Assembly (NCBI RefSeq): GCF_027594865.1
Contig: NZ_CP089391.1
Coordinates: forward strand, 1 to 64,000
DNA length: 64,000 bases
DNA from: Bradyrhizobium xenonodulans
Lineage (GTDB): Bacteria; Pseudomonadota; Alphaproteobacteria; Rhizobiales; Xanthobacteraceae
Direction: 5' to 3'
This document shows, piece after piece, positions 11,731-20,951 of this stretch. The notes beneath the pieces were generated by a model. The model saw only the letters and a list, made by a program, of their open reading frames with translations. It was not told the DNA's origin and made no database searches. The translations under genes and the position numbers were made by a program. The number at the start of each line of letters is the position of its first letter. The first letter of the stretch is position 1.

Positions 11731-13125
11731 ATGCTCGACACCGTCCAACATCGTTCGCAGCCGCAAGCCGGCGTGCCGCCAAACCATCTCGCCGAAGAGT
11801 TCGTCGAGACGCTGCGGCTGGCCGTGCCGATGATGCTGACGCAGCTCGGGCAGATCGCGATGATCACGACCGATCTGGCGATGATCGGCCACCTCGGCGA
11901 GAGCGCGGTGGCCGCGGCGGCGCTGGCGCACACGGTCTATTTCGTCAGCTTCACTTTCGGGCTCGGACTGATGTCCGCGGTGTCGCCGCTGGCCGCGCAG
12001 GCGTTCGGCGCCGGCGATTTCAGGCGGATCCGCCGCTCCCTGCGCGTCGGCCTGTGGGCCGCGCTGCTGATCTCGCTGCCGATGATGGCCTCGCCGCTCT
12101 ATGGCGAGCACATCCTGATTGCGCTCGGCCAGGCGCCGCAATCGGCCGCGCTGGCCCAGCGCTATCTCTACGGATTGGCCTGGGGCATCGCGCCCGCGCT
12201 CGGCTTCATCGCGCTGCGCAGCATGATGAGCGCGGTGAACCGGCCGCAGGCGCCGCTATGGATCACCATTGCCGCGATCCCGATCAATGCCGCCCTGGTC
12301 TATGTGCTGATCCACGGCCTGTTCGGCCTGCCGGAGCTGGGCCTGTTCGGCGCCGGACTTGCGACCACGCTGGTCAATCTCGGCACGTTCCTCGCCACGC
12401 TCGCCATCGCCGCGTGGCGCAAGCCGTTCTCGGATTATCATCTGCTCGCCCATCTCTGGCGGATCGACTGGCCCTTGATGCGCCAGCTCATCGCGATCGG
12501 CGCGCCGATCTCGTTTTCCCTGCTGATGGAGTACGGCCTGTTCTCCTCGGCCGCCCTGCTGATGGGGCTGATCTCGACCGCGGCGATCGCCGCGCACCAG
12601 ATCGCGCTCCAGGTCACCGCCGTGCTGTTCATGGTGCCGCTCGGCATCGGCATGGCGGCGACGGTGCGGGTCGGCCATGCCTTCGGCCGCAACGAACCGC
12701 TGGCGGTCAGGCGTGCAGGACTGGTCGCGGCCGTGCTCGGGATCGTTCTGGTCTCCGCCCTGACGGTCGCCATCATTCTCGGCCGCTACCAGCTCGGCCG
12801 GTTGTTCTTCGGCACCAGTGAGGCCAGCGCGGCAACCATCGAGCTGACGGCCACACTGCTGGTGGTCGGCGCGACCTTCTTCATCGCGGACGGCCTCCAG
12901 ACCATCGTGGGCGGCGCGCTGCGCGGCATCAACGACACCAAGATGACGCTGGTGTTCGCGGCGATCGGCTATTGGGCCGTCGCCTTTCCCGTCGCCTGGG
13001 TGCTGGCGTTCAACGCCGGCTTCGGCGCGGTCGGCGTCTGGATCGGGTTTTCGGTCGGGACGTTCGTCTATGCCGGACTCTTGATCTTGCGCTTCCGCAT
13101 GCTGACGCGCAGACTGGTGGGATGA
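11731..13125 (+). CDS. MATE family multidrug/cation antiporter
   Basis: Inner-membrane efflux protein of the multi-antimicrobial extrusion (NorM-type) family, which exports cationic drugs or metabolites in exchange for Na+ or H+. About 464 residues with some twelve hydrophobic helices in two repeated halves, beginning with the conserved LRLAVPMMLTQLGQIAMITTDLAMI region. The starts at 11611 and 11695 are also in frame; the former lies in a repeat, so 11731 is preferred and 11695 remains possible. The stop overlaps the next gene's start (ATGA at 13122-13125), which makes a translationally coupled three-gene unit with the DUF2867 and DsbA-like genes. The substrate cannot be read from sequence. 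Confidence 0.9.
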   Translation: MLDTVQHRSQPQAGVPPNHLAEEFVETLRLAVPMMLTQLGQIAMITTDLAMIGHLGESAVAAAALAHTVYFVSFTFGLGLMSAVSPLAAQAFGAGDFRRIRRSLRVGLWAALLISLPMMASPLYGEHILIALGQAPQSAALAQRYLYGLAWGIAPALGFIALRSMMSAVNRPQAPLWITIAAIPINAALVYVLIHGLFGLPELGLFGAGLATTLVNLGTFLATLAIAAWRKPFSDYHLLAHLWRIDWPLMRQLIAIGAPISFSLLMEYGLFSSAALLMGLISTAAIAAHQIALQVTAVLFMVPLGIGMAATVRVGHAFGRNEPLAVRRAGLVAAVLGIVLVSALTVAIILGRYQLGRLFFGTSEASAATIELTATLLVVGATFFIADGLQTIVGGALRGINDTKMTLVFAAIGYWAVAFPVAWVLAFNAGFGAVGVWIGFSVGTFVYAGLLILRFRMLTRRLVG

Positions 13126-13610
13126 TCGGGACAGTTCGCGAAGTCGCCCCTGAGGTCGACGCCGGAGCCGTGCTGGCGGGTGCCCAGTTCATCGACGCGT
13201 TTCGCGTCGAGATCGGCGCAGCGGCGGTGGACGCGCGCGAGGCCTGCACGCGGATGGTGGTGCACGGACCACGCTGGGTCGATGCACTGCTGCGCTTGCG
13301 CAACATCCTGGTAACGCCGTTCGGGCTGAAGACATCGGGCGAAGGCGAGCCGGCGCCGGGCGGCTTGATCGGCCTGTTTCCGGTGGTCAGCGAAACGCCC
13401 GAGCGCCTGGTCGCGGGCTTCAACGATCATCATCTCGACTTCCGCCTCGTGGTCGACGTTGGCGGCGATGCAACGGGCCGTCAGGTGACCTCGACCACGT
13501 TGGTACGCACGAACAATCTGCTCGGCCGCACCTACCTCGCGCTCATCATGCCGTTTCACAAGCTCGTGGTCCGCAGCATGATGAGGTGCATCGTAGAGCC
13601 GGCGCGATGA
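13122..13610 (+). CDS. DUF2867 family protein
   Basis: A 162-residue soluble protein with no signal peptide or membrane helix. The pattern of about five short blocks (FIDAFRVEIG, LRLRNILVTPFGLK, GFNDHHLDFRLVVDV, TTLVRTNNLLGR, YLALIMPFHKLVV) is that of DUF2867, a family of unknown function often found beside short-chain or isomerase genes. The start overlaps the MATE stop by four bases, and its own stop overlaps the next start (13607-13610), so translation of all three is likely coupled. A role linked to the export or breakdown of a small molecule is only an inference from this arrangement. Confidence 0.8.
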   Translation: MIGTVREVAPEVDAGAVLAGAQFIDAFRVEIGAAAVDAREACTRMVVHGPRWVDALLRLRNILVTPFGLKTSGEGEPAPGGLIGLFPVVSETPERLVAGFNDHHLDFRLVVDVGGDATGRQVTSTTLVRTNNLLGRTYLALIMPFHKLVVRSMMRCIVEPAR

Positions 13611-14257
13611 CCCTGTCCGTCGACCTCTTCTACTCCTACCGCAGCCCCTTCAGCTATCTGGCGCTGCCGAAGACGCTGAAACTCGTCGCCGAGTATGATC
13701 TCGCGGTCAACCTGCGGCCGGTCTATCCGCTCGCGGTCCGCGTGCCCGGCTTCTTCAAGAAAGCCAGCCCGAACTTCATTCGCTATGTGGTGCTCGACAG
13801 CACGCGCGTGGCGCAGCACGAGGGCATTCCGTTCCGATTTCCGAGGCCGGATCCGATCGTGCAGGACAAGACGACGTTCGATGTCGCAGCCGAGCAGCCC
13901 TACATCCACCGGCTGACCCGGCTGGGTGCGATGGCGCAGCTCGAGGGCCGTTCGCTGGAATTCACGTCGGCGATCGCACCCGTGCTGTGGGACGGCTCGG
14001 TGGCGGGATGGAACGAGGGCGATTATCTCGCACGCGCCGCCGAGAAAGCGGGGTTCGACCTCGCCGCGATGGATGCAGCAATCAGCACCGACGCCGATCG
14101 CTACGAGCAGGTGATCGCCGAGAACGAAAAGGACCACGCGGCCTCGGGCCATTGGGGCGTACCGACCTTCGTGTTCGAGAACGAGCCGTTCTTCGGCCAG
14201 GACCGCATCGATCTCCTGCTCTGGCGCATGCAGGGCAAGGGCCTGACGAAGCGATAG
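13607..14257 (+). CDS. 2-hydroxychromene-2-carboxylate isomerase / DsbA-like (kappa GST) protein
   Basis: A 216-residue thioredoxin-fold protein of the DSBA/kappa-GST group. Members include HCCA isomerase (NahD), which uses glutathione to isomerise an intermediate of naphthalene breakdown. The N-terminus VDLFYSYRSPFSYLALPK carries the S-P-F-S-Y pattern, with serine where DsbA has its first cysteine. The C-terminal GHWGVPTFVFENEPFFGQDR is the family's cis-proline loop and substrate cover. The start overlaps the DUF2867 stop. Naphthalene-degradation neighbours are absent, so a general glutathione-dependent isomerase or detoxification role is more likely than the named reaction. Confidence 0.87.
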   Translation: MTLSVDLFYSYRSPFSYLALPKTLKLVAEYDLAVNLRPVYPLAVRVPGFFKKASPNFIRYVVLDSTRVAQHEGIPFRFPRPDPIVQDKTTFDVAAEQPYIHRLTRLGAMAQLEGRSLEFTSAIAPVLWDGSVAGWNEGDYLARAAEKAGFDLAAMDAAISTDADRYEQVIAENEKDHAASGHWGVPTFVFENEPFFGQDRIDLLLWRMQGKGLTKR

Positions 14258-14258
14258 C

Positions 14259-15374
14259 TCATTCCGCCACGCGCGCGGACTTGTCGGACGAGGCTTCCGA
14301 CCATTCGCCGACGACGCGATCGAGATCGCAGAGATTCTGGTGCATCTGCTCCAGCGAGAAGCCGATCGCGAAGAAGCGCTCTGCGGTGTCGCTCGGCTGG
14401 CCGCGAATCAGTCCGTCCTGGCGGACGGACGCAACCGCCTCGGCGTAATGCTGGAGCGCGACGTGGACGGGGTGGATCGCCGGCGCACCGGCGCCTTCGC
14501 GCAAAGCGCTGGCTGCCGAACGCAGGAAGCGCGCGATCACGGTCGAGACTTCCGTCAAGGGCCCTGCGAGCCGCATCTGCACCTCGGCCGGCAACGGCAC
14601 CACCGTGGCGCGGCCGATCATCACGACGTCATGACGCAGCCGCAGCACCGTTCGTAGCAAGGGACCGGTGTCGGGCCCGCTCGACAGCCGCGCGGCGCGC
14701 TCGCGCTCGGCCTCAGTGCCGATGGCATTCATGCCGACCATGGCGGTGCCGATGCCGTCCTGGATCCGGTGCAGCGCGTCGTTGTCGCGGCCGCGCGTGA
14801 GGCCTGCCAAGAGTTCGGTGAAGGCGTCGGCGATCAGCTCGAGCAGTTTCGCCGCACTGGCGCGGATCTGCCGCACCGCGCGGGACGGCAGCACCAGGAA
14901 CGAGACCAGCAGTCCCGTGATGGCGCCGACCCCGACCTCGCTGACACGGTCGATCGCCGACGTCATGGGATCGGAGTGATGCATGGTCGGAACCAGCAAC
15001 ACGATCACGGCCGTAACGGTGGCTGCGCTGAGGCTCGGATTGATCGCGGCGATGAAGGCGAGCGGGGCGACCGAGAGCACCAGCAAGCCCAACAGCCCGG
15101 CCTCGCTGGAATAGGGGATCAGGATTGCGATGGCGCCGCCATAGATGGCGCCACCGATGGTGCCGAGCATGTAGTCGCGCGTCGCCTTCAGCGAGCGTCC
15201 GACGCTCATCTGGGTCACGATCAGCGAGGTCAGCACCGCCCAGAGCGGCAGCAGCAGATGCAGCGCGGTGGCGATCGCATAAGCCGCCACCGCGGCCACC
15301 GTGACCCGGATCGCCAGCCCCAATTGCGTCCGCCGCGACCGGATCCGGTCGAACAGGTCTTTTGCGAATGCCAT
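14259..15374 (-). CDS. FUSC / aromatic acid exporter family membrane protein
   Basis: About 371 residues starting at the ATG complement of 15372-15374. The first half has about six hydrophobic helices starting at LAIRVTVAAVAAYAIATALH and including the RDYMLGTIGGAIYGG motif typical of FUSC/ArAE proteins (the AaeB and YccS group). The second half is a soluble helical domain with charged repeats, presumably cytoplasmic. AaeB-type proteins export aromatic carboxylic acids. Here no membrane-fusion partner (AaeA-like) or outer-membrane channel is adjacent, so function is uncertain. It converges with the DsbA-like gene (one base between stop codons) and diverges from the MmgE/PrpD gene across 119 bases. 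Confidence 0.85.
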   Translation of the reverse strand: MAFAKDLFDRIRSRRTQLGLAIRVTVAAVAAYAIATALHLLLPLWAVLTSLIVTQMSVGRSLKATRDYMLGTIGGAIYGGAIAILIPYSSEAGLLGLLVLSVAPLAFIAAINPSLSAATVTAVIVLLVPTMHHSDPMTSAIDRVSEVGVGAITGLLVSFLVLPSRAVRQIRASAAKLLELIADAFTELLAGLTRGRDNDALHRIQDGIGTAMVGMNAIGTEAERERAARLSSGPDTGPLLRTVLRLRHDVVMIGRATVVPLPAEVQMRLAGPLTEVSTVIARFLRSAASALREGAGAPAIHPVHVALQHYAEAVASVRQDGLIRGQPSDTAERFFAIGFSLEQMHQNLCDLDRVVGEWSEASSDKSARVAE

Positions 15375-15493
15375 CGTCAGACGTCCCGATCCTCTCGAAG
15401 CCAGGCAAAAGCATGGCTGATGCCCGCGGCCCCGAGGGCGCTTGAAAGGCCAAATCAGCCCGCCTAACTTGCGCGCCAAAACGAGGAAACACG

Positions 15494-16861
15494 ATGGCCC
15501 ACGAAACCGCAACGCTCGCCGCCTATGTCTTCAATCTGACATACCAGGATATTCCGGCGGAGGTGCTGGAGCGCGCCAAGGTTCTGATGCTGGACTTCCT
15601 CGGCAGCGCCATCCGCGCCCGCAGCGAAGCGGAATCGACCCCGTCGATCCTGAAGATGCTGGAAGCGCTCTCGCTAGACACCAAGGGCGAGTCCACCGTG
15701 TTCGGCGACAGCAAGACCTGGACGCCGGCGGTCGCAGCTCTCCTCAACGGCGCACTCGGCCATTCCCTCGACTTCGACGACACCCACGCCGATTCCTCGC
15801 TGCATCCGAGCGCGCCGGTGGTTCCGGCCGCCTTCGCCGTCGGCGAAATGGTCGGCGCCTCCGGCCGCGACGTGCTGACCGCGATCGTCGCGGGCTACGA
15901 GGTCTGCTGCCGGCTCGGCAACGCACTCGACCCGACCTCGCATTATGCGCGCGGCTTCCATCCGACCGCGACCGCCGGCACCTATGGCGCGGCGGCGGCG
16001 GCGGCCAAGCTGTTCGGCCTCAGCGAGCAGCAGATCATCGCCGCCTTCGGCGTCTCCGGCAGCCAGGCCGCGGGCTCGCTGCAATTCCTGGTCAACGGCG
16101 CCTGGAACAAGCGCTACCAGGTCGGCGCCGCCGCGATGAACGGCGTCATCGCCGCGACGCTGGCGCGCAACGATTTCGTCGGCGCGACGGAATCGGTCGA
16201 GGGCAAGCACGGCCTGCTCGCCGGCTACACCGACGATGCGCATCCGGGCAAGGCGGTCGCCGAGCTCGGCAAGACCTATGAGACCATGAAGATCGGCGTG
16301 AAGCCGTATCCGAGCTGCCGCTACACGCATGCCGCGATCGACGCGCTGATCGCGATGCGGCGCGAGCACAATCTGACGCCCGACCAGGTCAAGCGCGTCG
16401 AGATCGGTTTGCATCGCAACGGCATCACCTTGACCGGCGATGCCGCCACCAAGCGGCATCCGACCTCGATCGTCGGTGGCCAGTTCTCGATGTTCTTCAC
16501 CGGCGCACTCGCGCTCGACCAGGGCTCGTTTGGCTGGGACGACTACAACCGCCTTGGGGACGCCACCATCGACGCGCTCGCTGACAAGTTCGACGTGGTG
16601 CAGGACGACCGGCTCGAGGTCGGCCGCACCCATCCGTTCGGCGCGCGCGTCAGCATCACCACGGACGACGGCGTGCATGAGCGGCTCTATGCCGATCCCT
16701 CCGGCGAGCCGAATTCGTTCCCCGATGCGCAGGCGATGCAGCAGAAGTTTCTGACGCTGGCCCGCCCGGTGTTGAACGCACGCGCGGACAAATTTGCTGA
16801 TGCAATCATGACGCTGGAGCGGTTTGATCGCGTAGCGAAGGCGACGGAGCTGGGAAGGTAG
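15494..16861 (+). CDS. MmgE/PrpD family protein (2-methylcitrate dehydratase-like)
   Basis: A 455-residue cytoplasmic protein of the MmgE/PrpD superfamily, which includes 2-methylcitrate dehydratase (propionate catabolism), cis-aconitate decarboxylase and many uncharacterised lyases. Recognisable blocks are LDFLGSAIRARSE, the NGALGHSLDFDDTH motif, HPTATAGTYGAAAAAAKL and the KPYPSCRYTHAAIDA block. No prpB or prpC gene is nearby, so 2-methylcitrate is not supported as the substrate. The ATG at 15494 lies 119 bases from the divergent exporter gene, leaving room for divergent promoters. A role in catabolism of a carboxylic acid is inferred only from the fold. Confidence 0.88.
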   Translation: MAHETATLAAYVFNLTYQDIPAEVLERAKVLMLDFLGSAIRARSEAESTPSILKMLEALSLDTKGESTVFGDSKTWTPAVAALLNGALGHSLDFDDTHADSSLHPSAPVVPAAFAVGEMVGASGRDVLTAIVAGYEVCCRLGNALDPTSHYARGFHPTATAGTYGAAAAAAKLFGLSEQQIIAAFGVSGSQAAGSLQFLVNGAWNKRYQVGAAAMNGVIAATLARNDFVGATESVEGKHGLLAGYTDDAHPGKAVAELGKTYETMKIGVKPYPSCRYTHAAIDALIAMRREHNLTPDQVKRVEIGLHRNGITLTGDAATKRHPTSIVGGQFSMFFTGALALDQGSFGWDDYNRLGDATIDALADKFDVVQDDRLEVGRTHPFGARVSITTDDGVHERLYADPSGEPNSFPDAQAMQQKFLTLARPVLNARADKFADAIMTLERFDRVAKATELGR

Positions 16862-16874
16862 GTTCGTCGCGGCG

Positions 16875-17038
16875 CTTACCCTCCCTTGGAGGGGGAGGGT
16901 CGGTTCATATTGAGCGCAGCGAAATATGAGCCGGGGTGGGGTGACAGTCTCTCCACGTCCACACTGCCCGTGTTGAGAGATCACCCCACCCCGCTCGCGC
17001 TACGCGCGATCGACCCTCCCTCTCCAGGGGAGGGTAAG
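16875..17038 (+). repeat. Large inverted repeat with CTTACCCTCCC ends
   Basis: Outer arms CTTACCCTCCC (16875-16885) and GGGAGGGTAAG (17028-17038) are perfectly complementary. Inside, GGGGTGGGGTGA and TCACCCCACCCC form a second nested arm pair. It lies between two convergent genes (MmgE/PrpD and serine hydrolase), so it can act as a bidirectional transcript end, although its length and nested design point to a dispersed repeat. Confidence 0.75.
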
Positions 17039-17057
17039 AAGCTTCGCTCCGCTTCAA

Positions 17058-18485
17058 TCAATTCACCCCCGCCATTTTCCCCTTCTCGCGTGTCGCCGCC
17101 ACCACATCGCGGACGAGATCGAACACGCCATCCGCTTGCGGCGGGGCGTTCGGCGAGCGGCCCAGTCGCACGATCACCAGCTTCTCCGACGGAATCACGA
17201 TGGTGTACTGCCCGATCGTGCCCTTGGCGAAGAAGGCATCGCGCGGCCAGCCGTGGTCGACGCGAAATTTCGCGCCATAGCTGTTGCCCTGGTTGGTCCA
17301 GAAACCGGCGCCGATGCCGACCCAGGCATGTGGCGTGGCTGACGCCGAGTAGCTCACCCAACCCTCCGGCAGGATGCGCTTGCCGCCGGCGACGCCGTCA
17401 TTGAGATAGAGCTGGCCGAAGCGCGCCCAGTCGCGCGCGGAGGCCAGCATCTCGCCCGAGCCTTCAATGGTGCCGGCACCGTCGAGCTGGAGCGTGACGT
17501 GGCGCATGCCGAGCGGCGCGAACAATTCGCGGCGCGCGAAGCGGAGCGCATCGGCGGGCTTTCCGCCGGCGGCGTCGCGCAGCAAATGCGCGAGGATGAG
17601 GAAGTTGCCGTCGTGGTAATTCCACGCCGCGCCCGGCGCGGTCGCAAGCGGGATGGTCGCGGCATAGGCCGCCATGTCGGCTTCCATGAACTTCATCCGG
17701 TTGACCGGCTCGAAGGCCGAGCCGAGCGAAGCCTCGAGCGAGCTGCCAAGCGCAAGACCCGCAGTATGACGCAGCAATTGGTCGACGGTGATGGCATGGC
17801 GTGGGTCGTTCGGATCTTTCCAGGCGGCGACCGGTGCGGGCCCGTCCAGCTTCAGCTTGCCCTGGCGCACAAGAATGCCGGTCAAGGCTGATATCACCGA
17901 CTTCGTCATGGAGAAGCCGAGCAGCGGCGTCTCCGATCCGATGCCATCGGCGTAGCGTTCGGCGATGACGCGGCCGGACTTCATGACGACGATTGCGCGG
18001 GTGCGACGGTAAGGCGGCTGCGCGGGTTCGGTGAAGGCACGATCGAGCGCGGCGGCAAGCTCGGGACTTTGCGGCGGCACGATCGCTGGGCTCGCGATCT
18101 CGGGCAGCAGCGCGGGCTGCCTGTCGTCGGGCGGCACCGCCACATCGGCGAGCGGCGTCCCGTGGTCGAGCGTGCAGCCGAGGCCTTCGCGATAGACGGC
18201 ATGGCTACGGCCAAGGCCGAACAAGGTCACCGTGACGTCCTTGCGCGCGCGATCGACCTGGTAGTCCATGGCCCAGGTGATCAGGCCGGTCCCGGGCATC
18301 GCGTCGGTGGTCTCGGCAAAGTTGCGCCTGGCATCGAGCCCCGAGACGAACGTCTCCGAGCACAGGATGTCGGCCACGAAGCCGGTCGCGACCTTCGGCA
18401 CGTCGCGGGCCCGTGCGGCGCCAAGCGCGAGGCCGATACAGGCGATGGCGGTGGTCAGGAGGATGATCTTGCGGCGGCGGGTCAC
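17058..18485 (-). CDS. Exported serine hydrolase, beta-lactamase/penicillin-binding-protein fold
   Basis: A 475-residue protein from a GTG start (complement of 18483-18485) with GGAGA upstream. The N-terminus is a signal sequence (RRRKIILLTTAIACIGLALG, cleavage near ARA). The catalytic SxxK is S192-M-T-K195, followed by a tyrosine motif at WNYHDGN (Tyr290), as in class C beta-lactamase-like esterases and 6-aminohexanoate-dimer hydrolase. The domain is longer than the minimal fold, with about 150 residues before SxxK. It is followed on the same strand by nothing (repeat downstream) and preceded by a membrane AraC regulator on the same strand, 143 bases away. The substrate (ester, amide or beta-lactam) is unknown. 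Confidence 0.88.
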   Translation of the reverse strand: MTRRRKIILLTTAIACIGLALGAARARDVPKVATGFVADILCSETFVSGLDARRNFAETTDAMPGTGLITWAMDYQVDRARKDVTVTLFGLGRSHAVYREGLGCTLDHGTPLADVAVPPDDRQPALLPEIASPAIVPPQSPELAAALDRAFTEPAQPPYRRTRAIVVMKSGRVIAERYADGIGSETPLLGFSMTKSVISALTGILVRQGKLKLDGPAPVAAWKDPNDPRHAITVDQLLRHTAGLALGSSLEASLGSAFEPVNRMKFMEADMAAYAATIPLATAPGAAWNYHDGNFLILAHLLRDAAGGKPADALRFARRELFAPLGMRHVTLQLDGAGTIEGSGEMLASARDWARFGQLYLNDGVAGGKRILPEGWVSYSASATPHAWVGIGAGFWTNQGNSYGAKFRVDHGWPRDAFFAKGTIGQYTIVIPSEKLVIVRLGRSPNAPPQADGVFDLVRDVVAATREKGKMAGVN

Positions 18486-18628
18486 GGGCTTTCTCCGGCA
18501 CGGGGGATGTGCCGGGAGGAAGCCGGAACGGACCGAGGATCGCTCGCCGGATTTGGAAAATGGCCTGGTTGAAACCGGGCGGGGCTTGCTGATTCTGAAA
18601 TTTCGGCGTGATTAGAACGGCTTAGAAT

Positions 18629-19690
18629 CTAGGCCGCATTCACCTTGAGCCGCCGATATTCCGTCGGCGTCACGCCCGTCACCGCCTTGAAGGCGCGGTT
18701 GAAGGGGCCGAGCGACTGGAAGCCGGCGTCCATCGCGATGGTGATGACGGGGACCTCGGCCTGAGCGGGATCGGCGAGCGCGGCCTTGGCTTCCTCGATG
18801 CGGTGGTTATTCAGGAACACATTGAAGTTGCGATAGCCGAGCCGCTGGTTGATCAGCCGACGCAGGCGGTATTCGGGAATCTTGAGCCGGCCCGCCAGGA
18901 CGCCGATGGTGATGTTCTCCTGGCGATAGACCCGCTCGTCCGCCATCAGCCGCATCAGGGCATCGATGAGCTTTTGGTCGGCGGCGTCTTCAGTGGCTTG
19001 CGGACCGAAAATGACCGCCGGTTCGACCTTCGCTGCGACCGGAAACAGATCGGCGGCATCGACACGCATCATGGCATAGGCGATGGCCGCGACGATGCAG
19101 GCGAGCACGCCGGCATTGATCGTATCGGCGGCCTCGCCGACGCGATAGCCCGCAACGGAGATCTGAAGCAGCGCATTCACCCCGCCATAGAGCGCGCCGG
19201 CACAGACGATGAAGACGCGAACGCGGCGGCGGCGCTCGACCAGGTCGGCCGGCCACGAGGCGATCGTCTGCCCGATCGCAAGCGCGATGAAGCCGAGCAC
19301 GATCAGGTTGACCATCGTCACCGAGAATCGCACATGGCCGCTGGGTGCAATCCAGACGCAGCCTGCGAAGCTGAACGCCGTTACCAGCGCCCAGACCCAG
19401 CCGTGCCACCAGCTCAAGCGAAACTCATCGTCGAACAGCGCGCGCGTGAACAGCCAGAACACCACGATGTTGCCGGTCGATATCGCAATCAGCGGCGCAT
19501 GCGATGCCGGGATCCGCGACGTGACACCAACCGAATAGCTCACCGCATGCGCGGCCAAGCCCAGTGCGAGAGCAGCACCGAGCCGCCCCGCCAGCACATT
19601 GCGGAAATCGGAGAGCAATGACGCCGCCAGCACCAGCAGCAGCGCGACGCTGGCAGCGCGGAAGGCGAGCTCGGTTGCGGCAAGGGTCAT
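18629..19690 (-). CDS. AraC-family regulator with N-terminal multi-helix membrane domain
   Basis: A 353-residue protein. Residues about 1-215 contain roughly seven hydrophobic helices (for example LLLVLAASLLSDF, IAISTGNIVVFWLFTRALF, VCAGALYGGVNALLQISVAG). Residues about 240-350 are an AraC-type double helix-turn-helix ending GFQSLGPFNRAFKAVTGVTPTEYRRL. AraC domains bind DNA, so this is a membrane-tethered one-component sensor. The serine hydrolase gene lies directly downstream on the same strand and is the obvious candidate target. The pirin gene is divergent, 280 bases away across a family B repeat. The ligand is unknown. The start at the ATG complement of 19688-19690 begins just before the first helix. 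Confidence 0.9.
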   Translation of the reverse strand: MTLAATELAFRAASVALLLVLAASLLSDFRNVLAGRLGAALALGLAAHAVSYSVGVTSRIPASHAPLIAISTGNIVVFWLFTRALFDDEFRLSWWHGWVWALVTAFSFAGCVWIAPSGHVRFSVTMVNLIVLGFIALAIGQTIASWPADLVERRRRVRVFIVCAGALYGGVNALLQISVAGYRVGEAADTINAGVLACIVAAIAYAMMRVDAADLFPVAAKVEPAVIFGPQATEDAADQKLIDALMRLMADERVYRQENITIGVLAGRLKIPEYRLRRLINQRLGYRNFNVFLNNHRIEEAKAALADPAQAEVPVITIAMDAGFQSLGPFNRAFKAVTGVTPTEYRRLKVNAA

Positions 19691-19781
19691 CGGGTGATGC
19701 GATCGGTCGCAGTTGAAACCAGCCGAACATCGGTCGTTGCGGCTATTTTTTCAAGGACCATCCTCACTCACACTCACTCAC

Positions 19782-19890
19782 AACTGTCATCGCCCGGCCT
19801 TGACCGGGCGATCCAGTACGCCGAGACGACAGTTATTGAACCGAGAGGCCGCGGCGTACTGGATGCCCCGCCTTCGCGGGGCATGACAGC
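19782..19890 (+). repeat. Intergenic repeat, family B copy 1
   Basis: Element opening ACTGTCATCGCCCGGCCTTG and closing with a CCCCGCCTTCGCGGGG hairpin followed by catgacagc. The central part holds GGGCGATCCAGTACGC and the inverted GCGTACTGGAT. The same outer motif recurs at 22002-22108 and, inverted, at 30261-30368. Confidence 0.85.
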
Positions 19891-19970
19891 GGAGTTTGTG
19901 GTGCGGCCTTTGTCGCGACGACAATGCAGAATTCTGCTACGATCATACCAGCAAGAAACAGGAGTCCACC

Positions 19971-20888
19971 ATGAGCTGGCAACCCTCGAACGATCCCGTG
20001 CTCGGCGATCCCATGTCCTGCGATGCGCTCGATCTCGTCATCGTGCCGCGCACGCGCGATCTCGGCGATGGATTCGCGGTGCGGCGCGCGCTGCCGCATG
20101 GCAAGCGGCAGATGGTCGGGCCCTTCATCTTCTTCGACCATTTCGGCCCCGTGCAGTTCGTCTCCGGCAAGGGCATGGACGTGCGGCCGCATCCGCATAT
20201 CGGGCTTGCCACCGTCACCTATCTGTTCGACGGCGCGATCATGCATCGCGACAGCGAGGGCAACGTCCAGGAAATCGCGCCCGGCGCGATGAATCTGATG
20301 ACGGCCGGGCGCGGCATCGCGCATTCCGAACGCACGCCGGATGCCCAGCGCGCCTCGGGCCAGCAGATGCTGGGCCTGCAAAGCTGGATCGCGCTGCCGG
20401 CCGGATCGGAAGAGATCGCGCCGTCGTTCCAGCATTACGCGGCGGGCGACCTGCCGATGATCTCCGAGCGCGATTTTACCGCGCGGGTGATCGCAGGCTC
20501 CGCCTTCGGCATCACCTCGCCGGTGTCGATGGTCTCGCCCTGGTTCTATACCGAGGTCACGGCGGTGGCCGGCGCGAGCGTGCCGCTCGACCCTGACCAT
20601 GAGGAACGCGCGATCTATGTGGTCGACGGCGAGGTCGAGATCGCGAACGAGCGCTATGAGGGGCCGCGGCTCCTCATCTTCCGGCCCGGCGACCGCATCA
20701 CCGTGAAGGCGCTGAAGGCGACGCGGATGATGTTTCTCGGCGGCGATGCACTGGAGGGCCCGCGCCACATCTGGTGGAATTTCGTCTCCTCCGGCAAGGA
20801 GCGGATCGAGCAGGCCAAGCAGGACTGGAAAACCGGCCGCTTCGCCGCAGTTCCGCAGGAACATGAGTTCATTCCGCTGCCGGAATAG
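19971..20888 (+). CDS. Pirin family protein (bicupin)
   Basis: A 305-residue protein starting at the ATG at 19971 with AGGAG upstream. Pirins are two-cupin proteins; the N-terminal cupin normally binds Fe(II), and some act as quercetinases or redox cofactors. The metal-binding pattern is visible as DVRPHPHIGLATVTYLFDG (two His) with HSERTP and a later Glu, and the pirin signature FIFFDHFGPVQF is at about 50-60. The C-terminal cupin includes EERAIYVVDGEVEI. An in-frame upstream stretch of 25 codons lacks family similarity. The gene follows a family B repeat and precedes purC by 63 bases, so the two may be cotranscribed. Confidence 0.92.
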   Translation: MSWQPSNDPVLGDPMSCDALDLVIVPRTRDLGDGFAVRRALPHGKRQMVGPFIFFDHFGPVQFVSGKGMDVRPHPHIGLATVTYLFDGAIMHRDSEGNVQEIAPGAMNLMTAGRGIAHSERTPDAQRASGQQMLGLQSWIALPAGSEEIAPSFQHYAAGDLPMISERDFTARVIAGSAFGITSPVSMVSPWFYTEVTAVAGASVPLDPDHEERAIYVVDGEVEIANERYEGPRLLIFRPGDRITVKALKATRMMFLGGDALEGPRHIWWNFVSSGKERIEQAKQDWKTGRFAAVPQEHEFIPLPE

Positions 20889-20951
20889 GCTAATCCGGTG
20901 TCCGGCCGTGCGATCAGGCGCGGCCGGATGTCCCGCGCGAAGGCTCTTCCG

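Noticed and set aside
13607..14257. A naphthalene degradation role for the HCCA-isomerase-like gene.
   Set aside because: No dioxygenase or other nah-type gene is nearby, and the family is broad.
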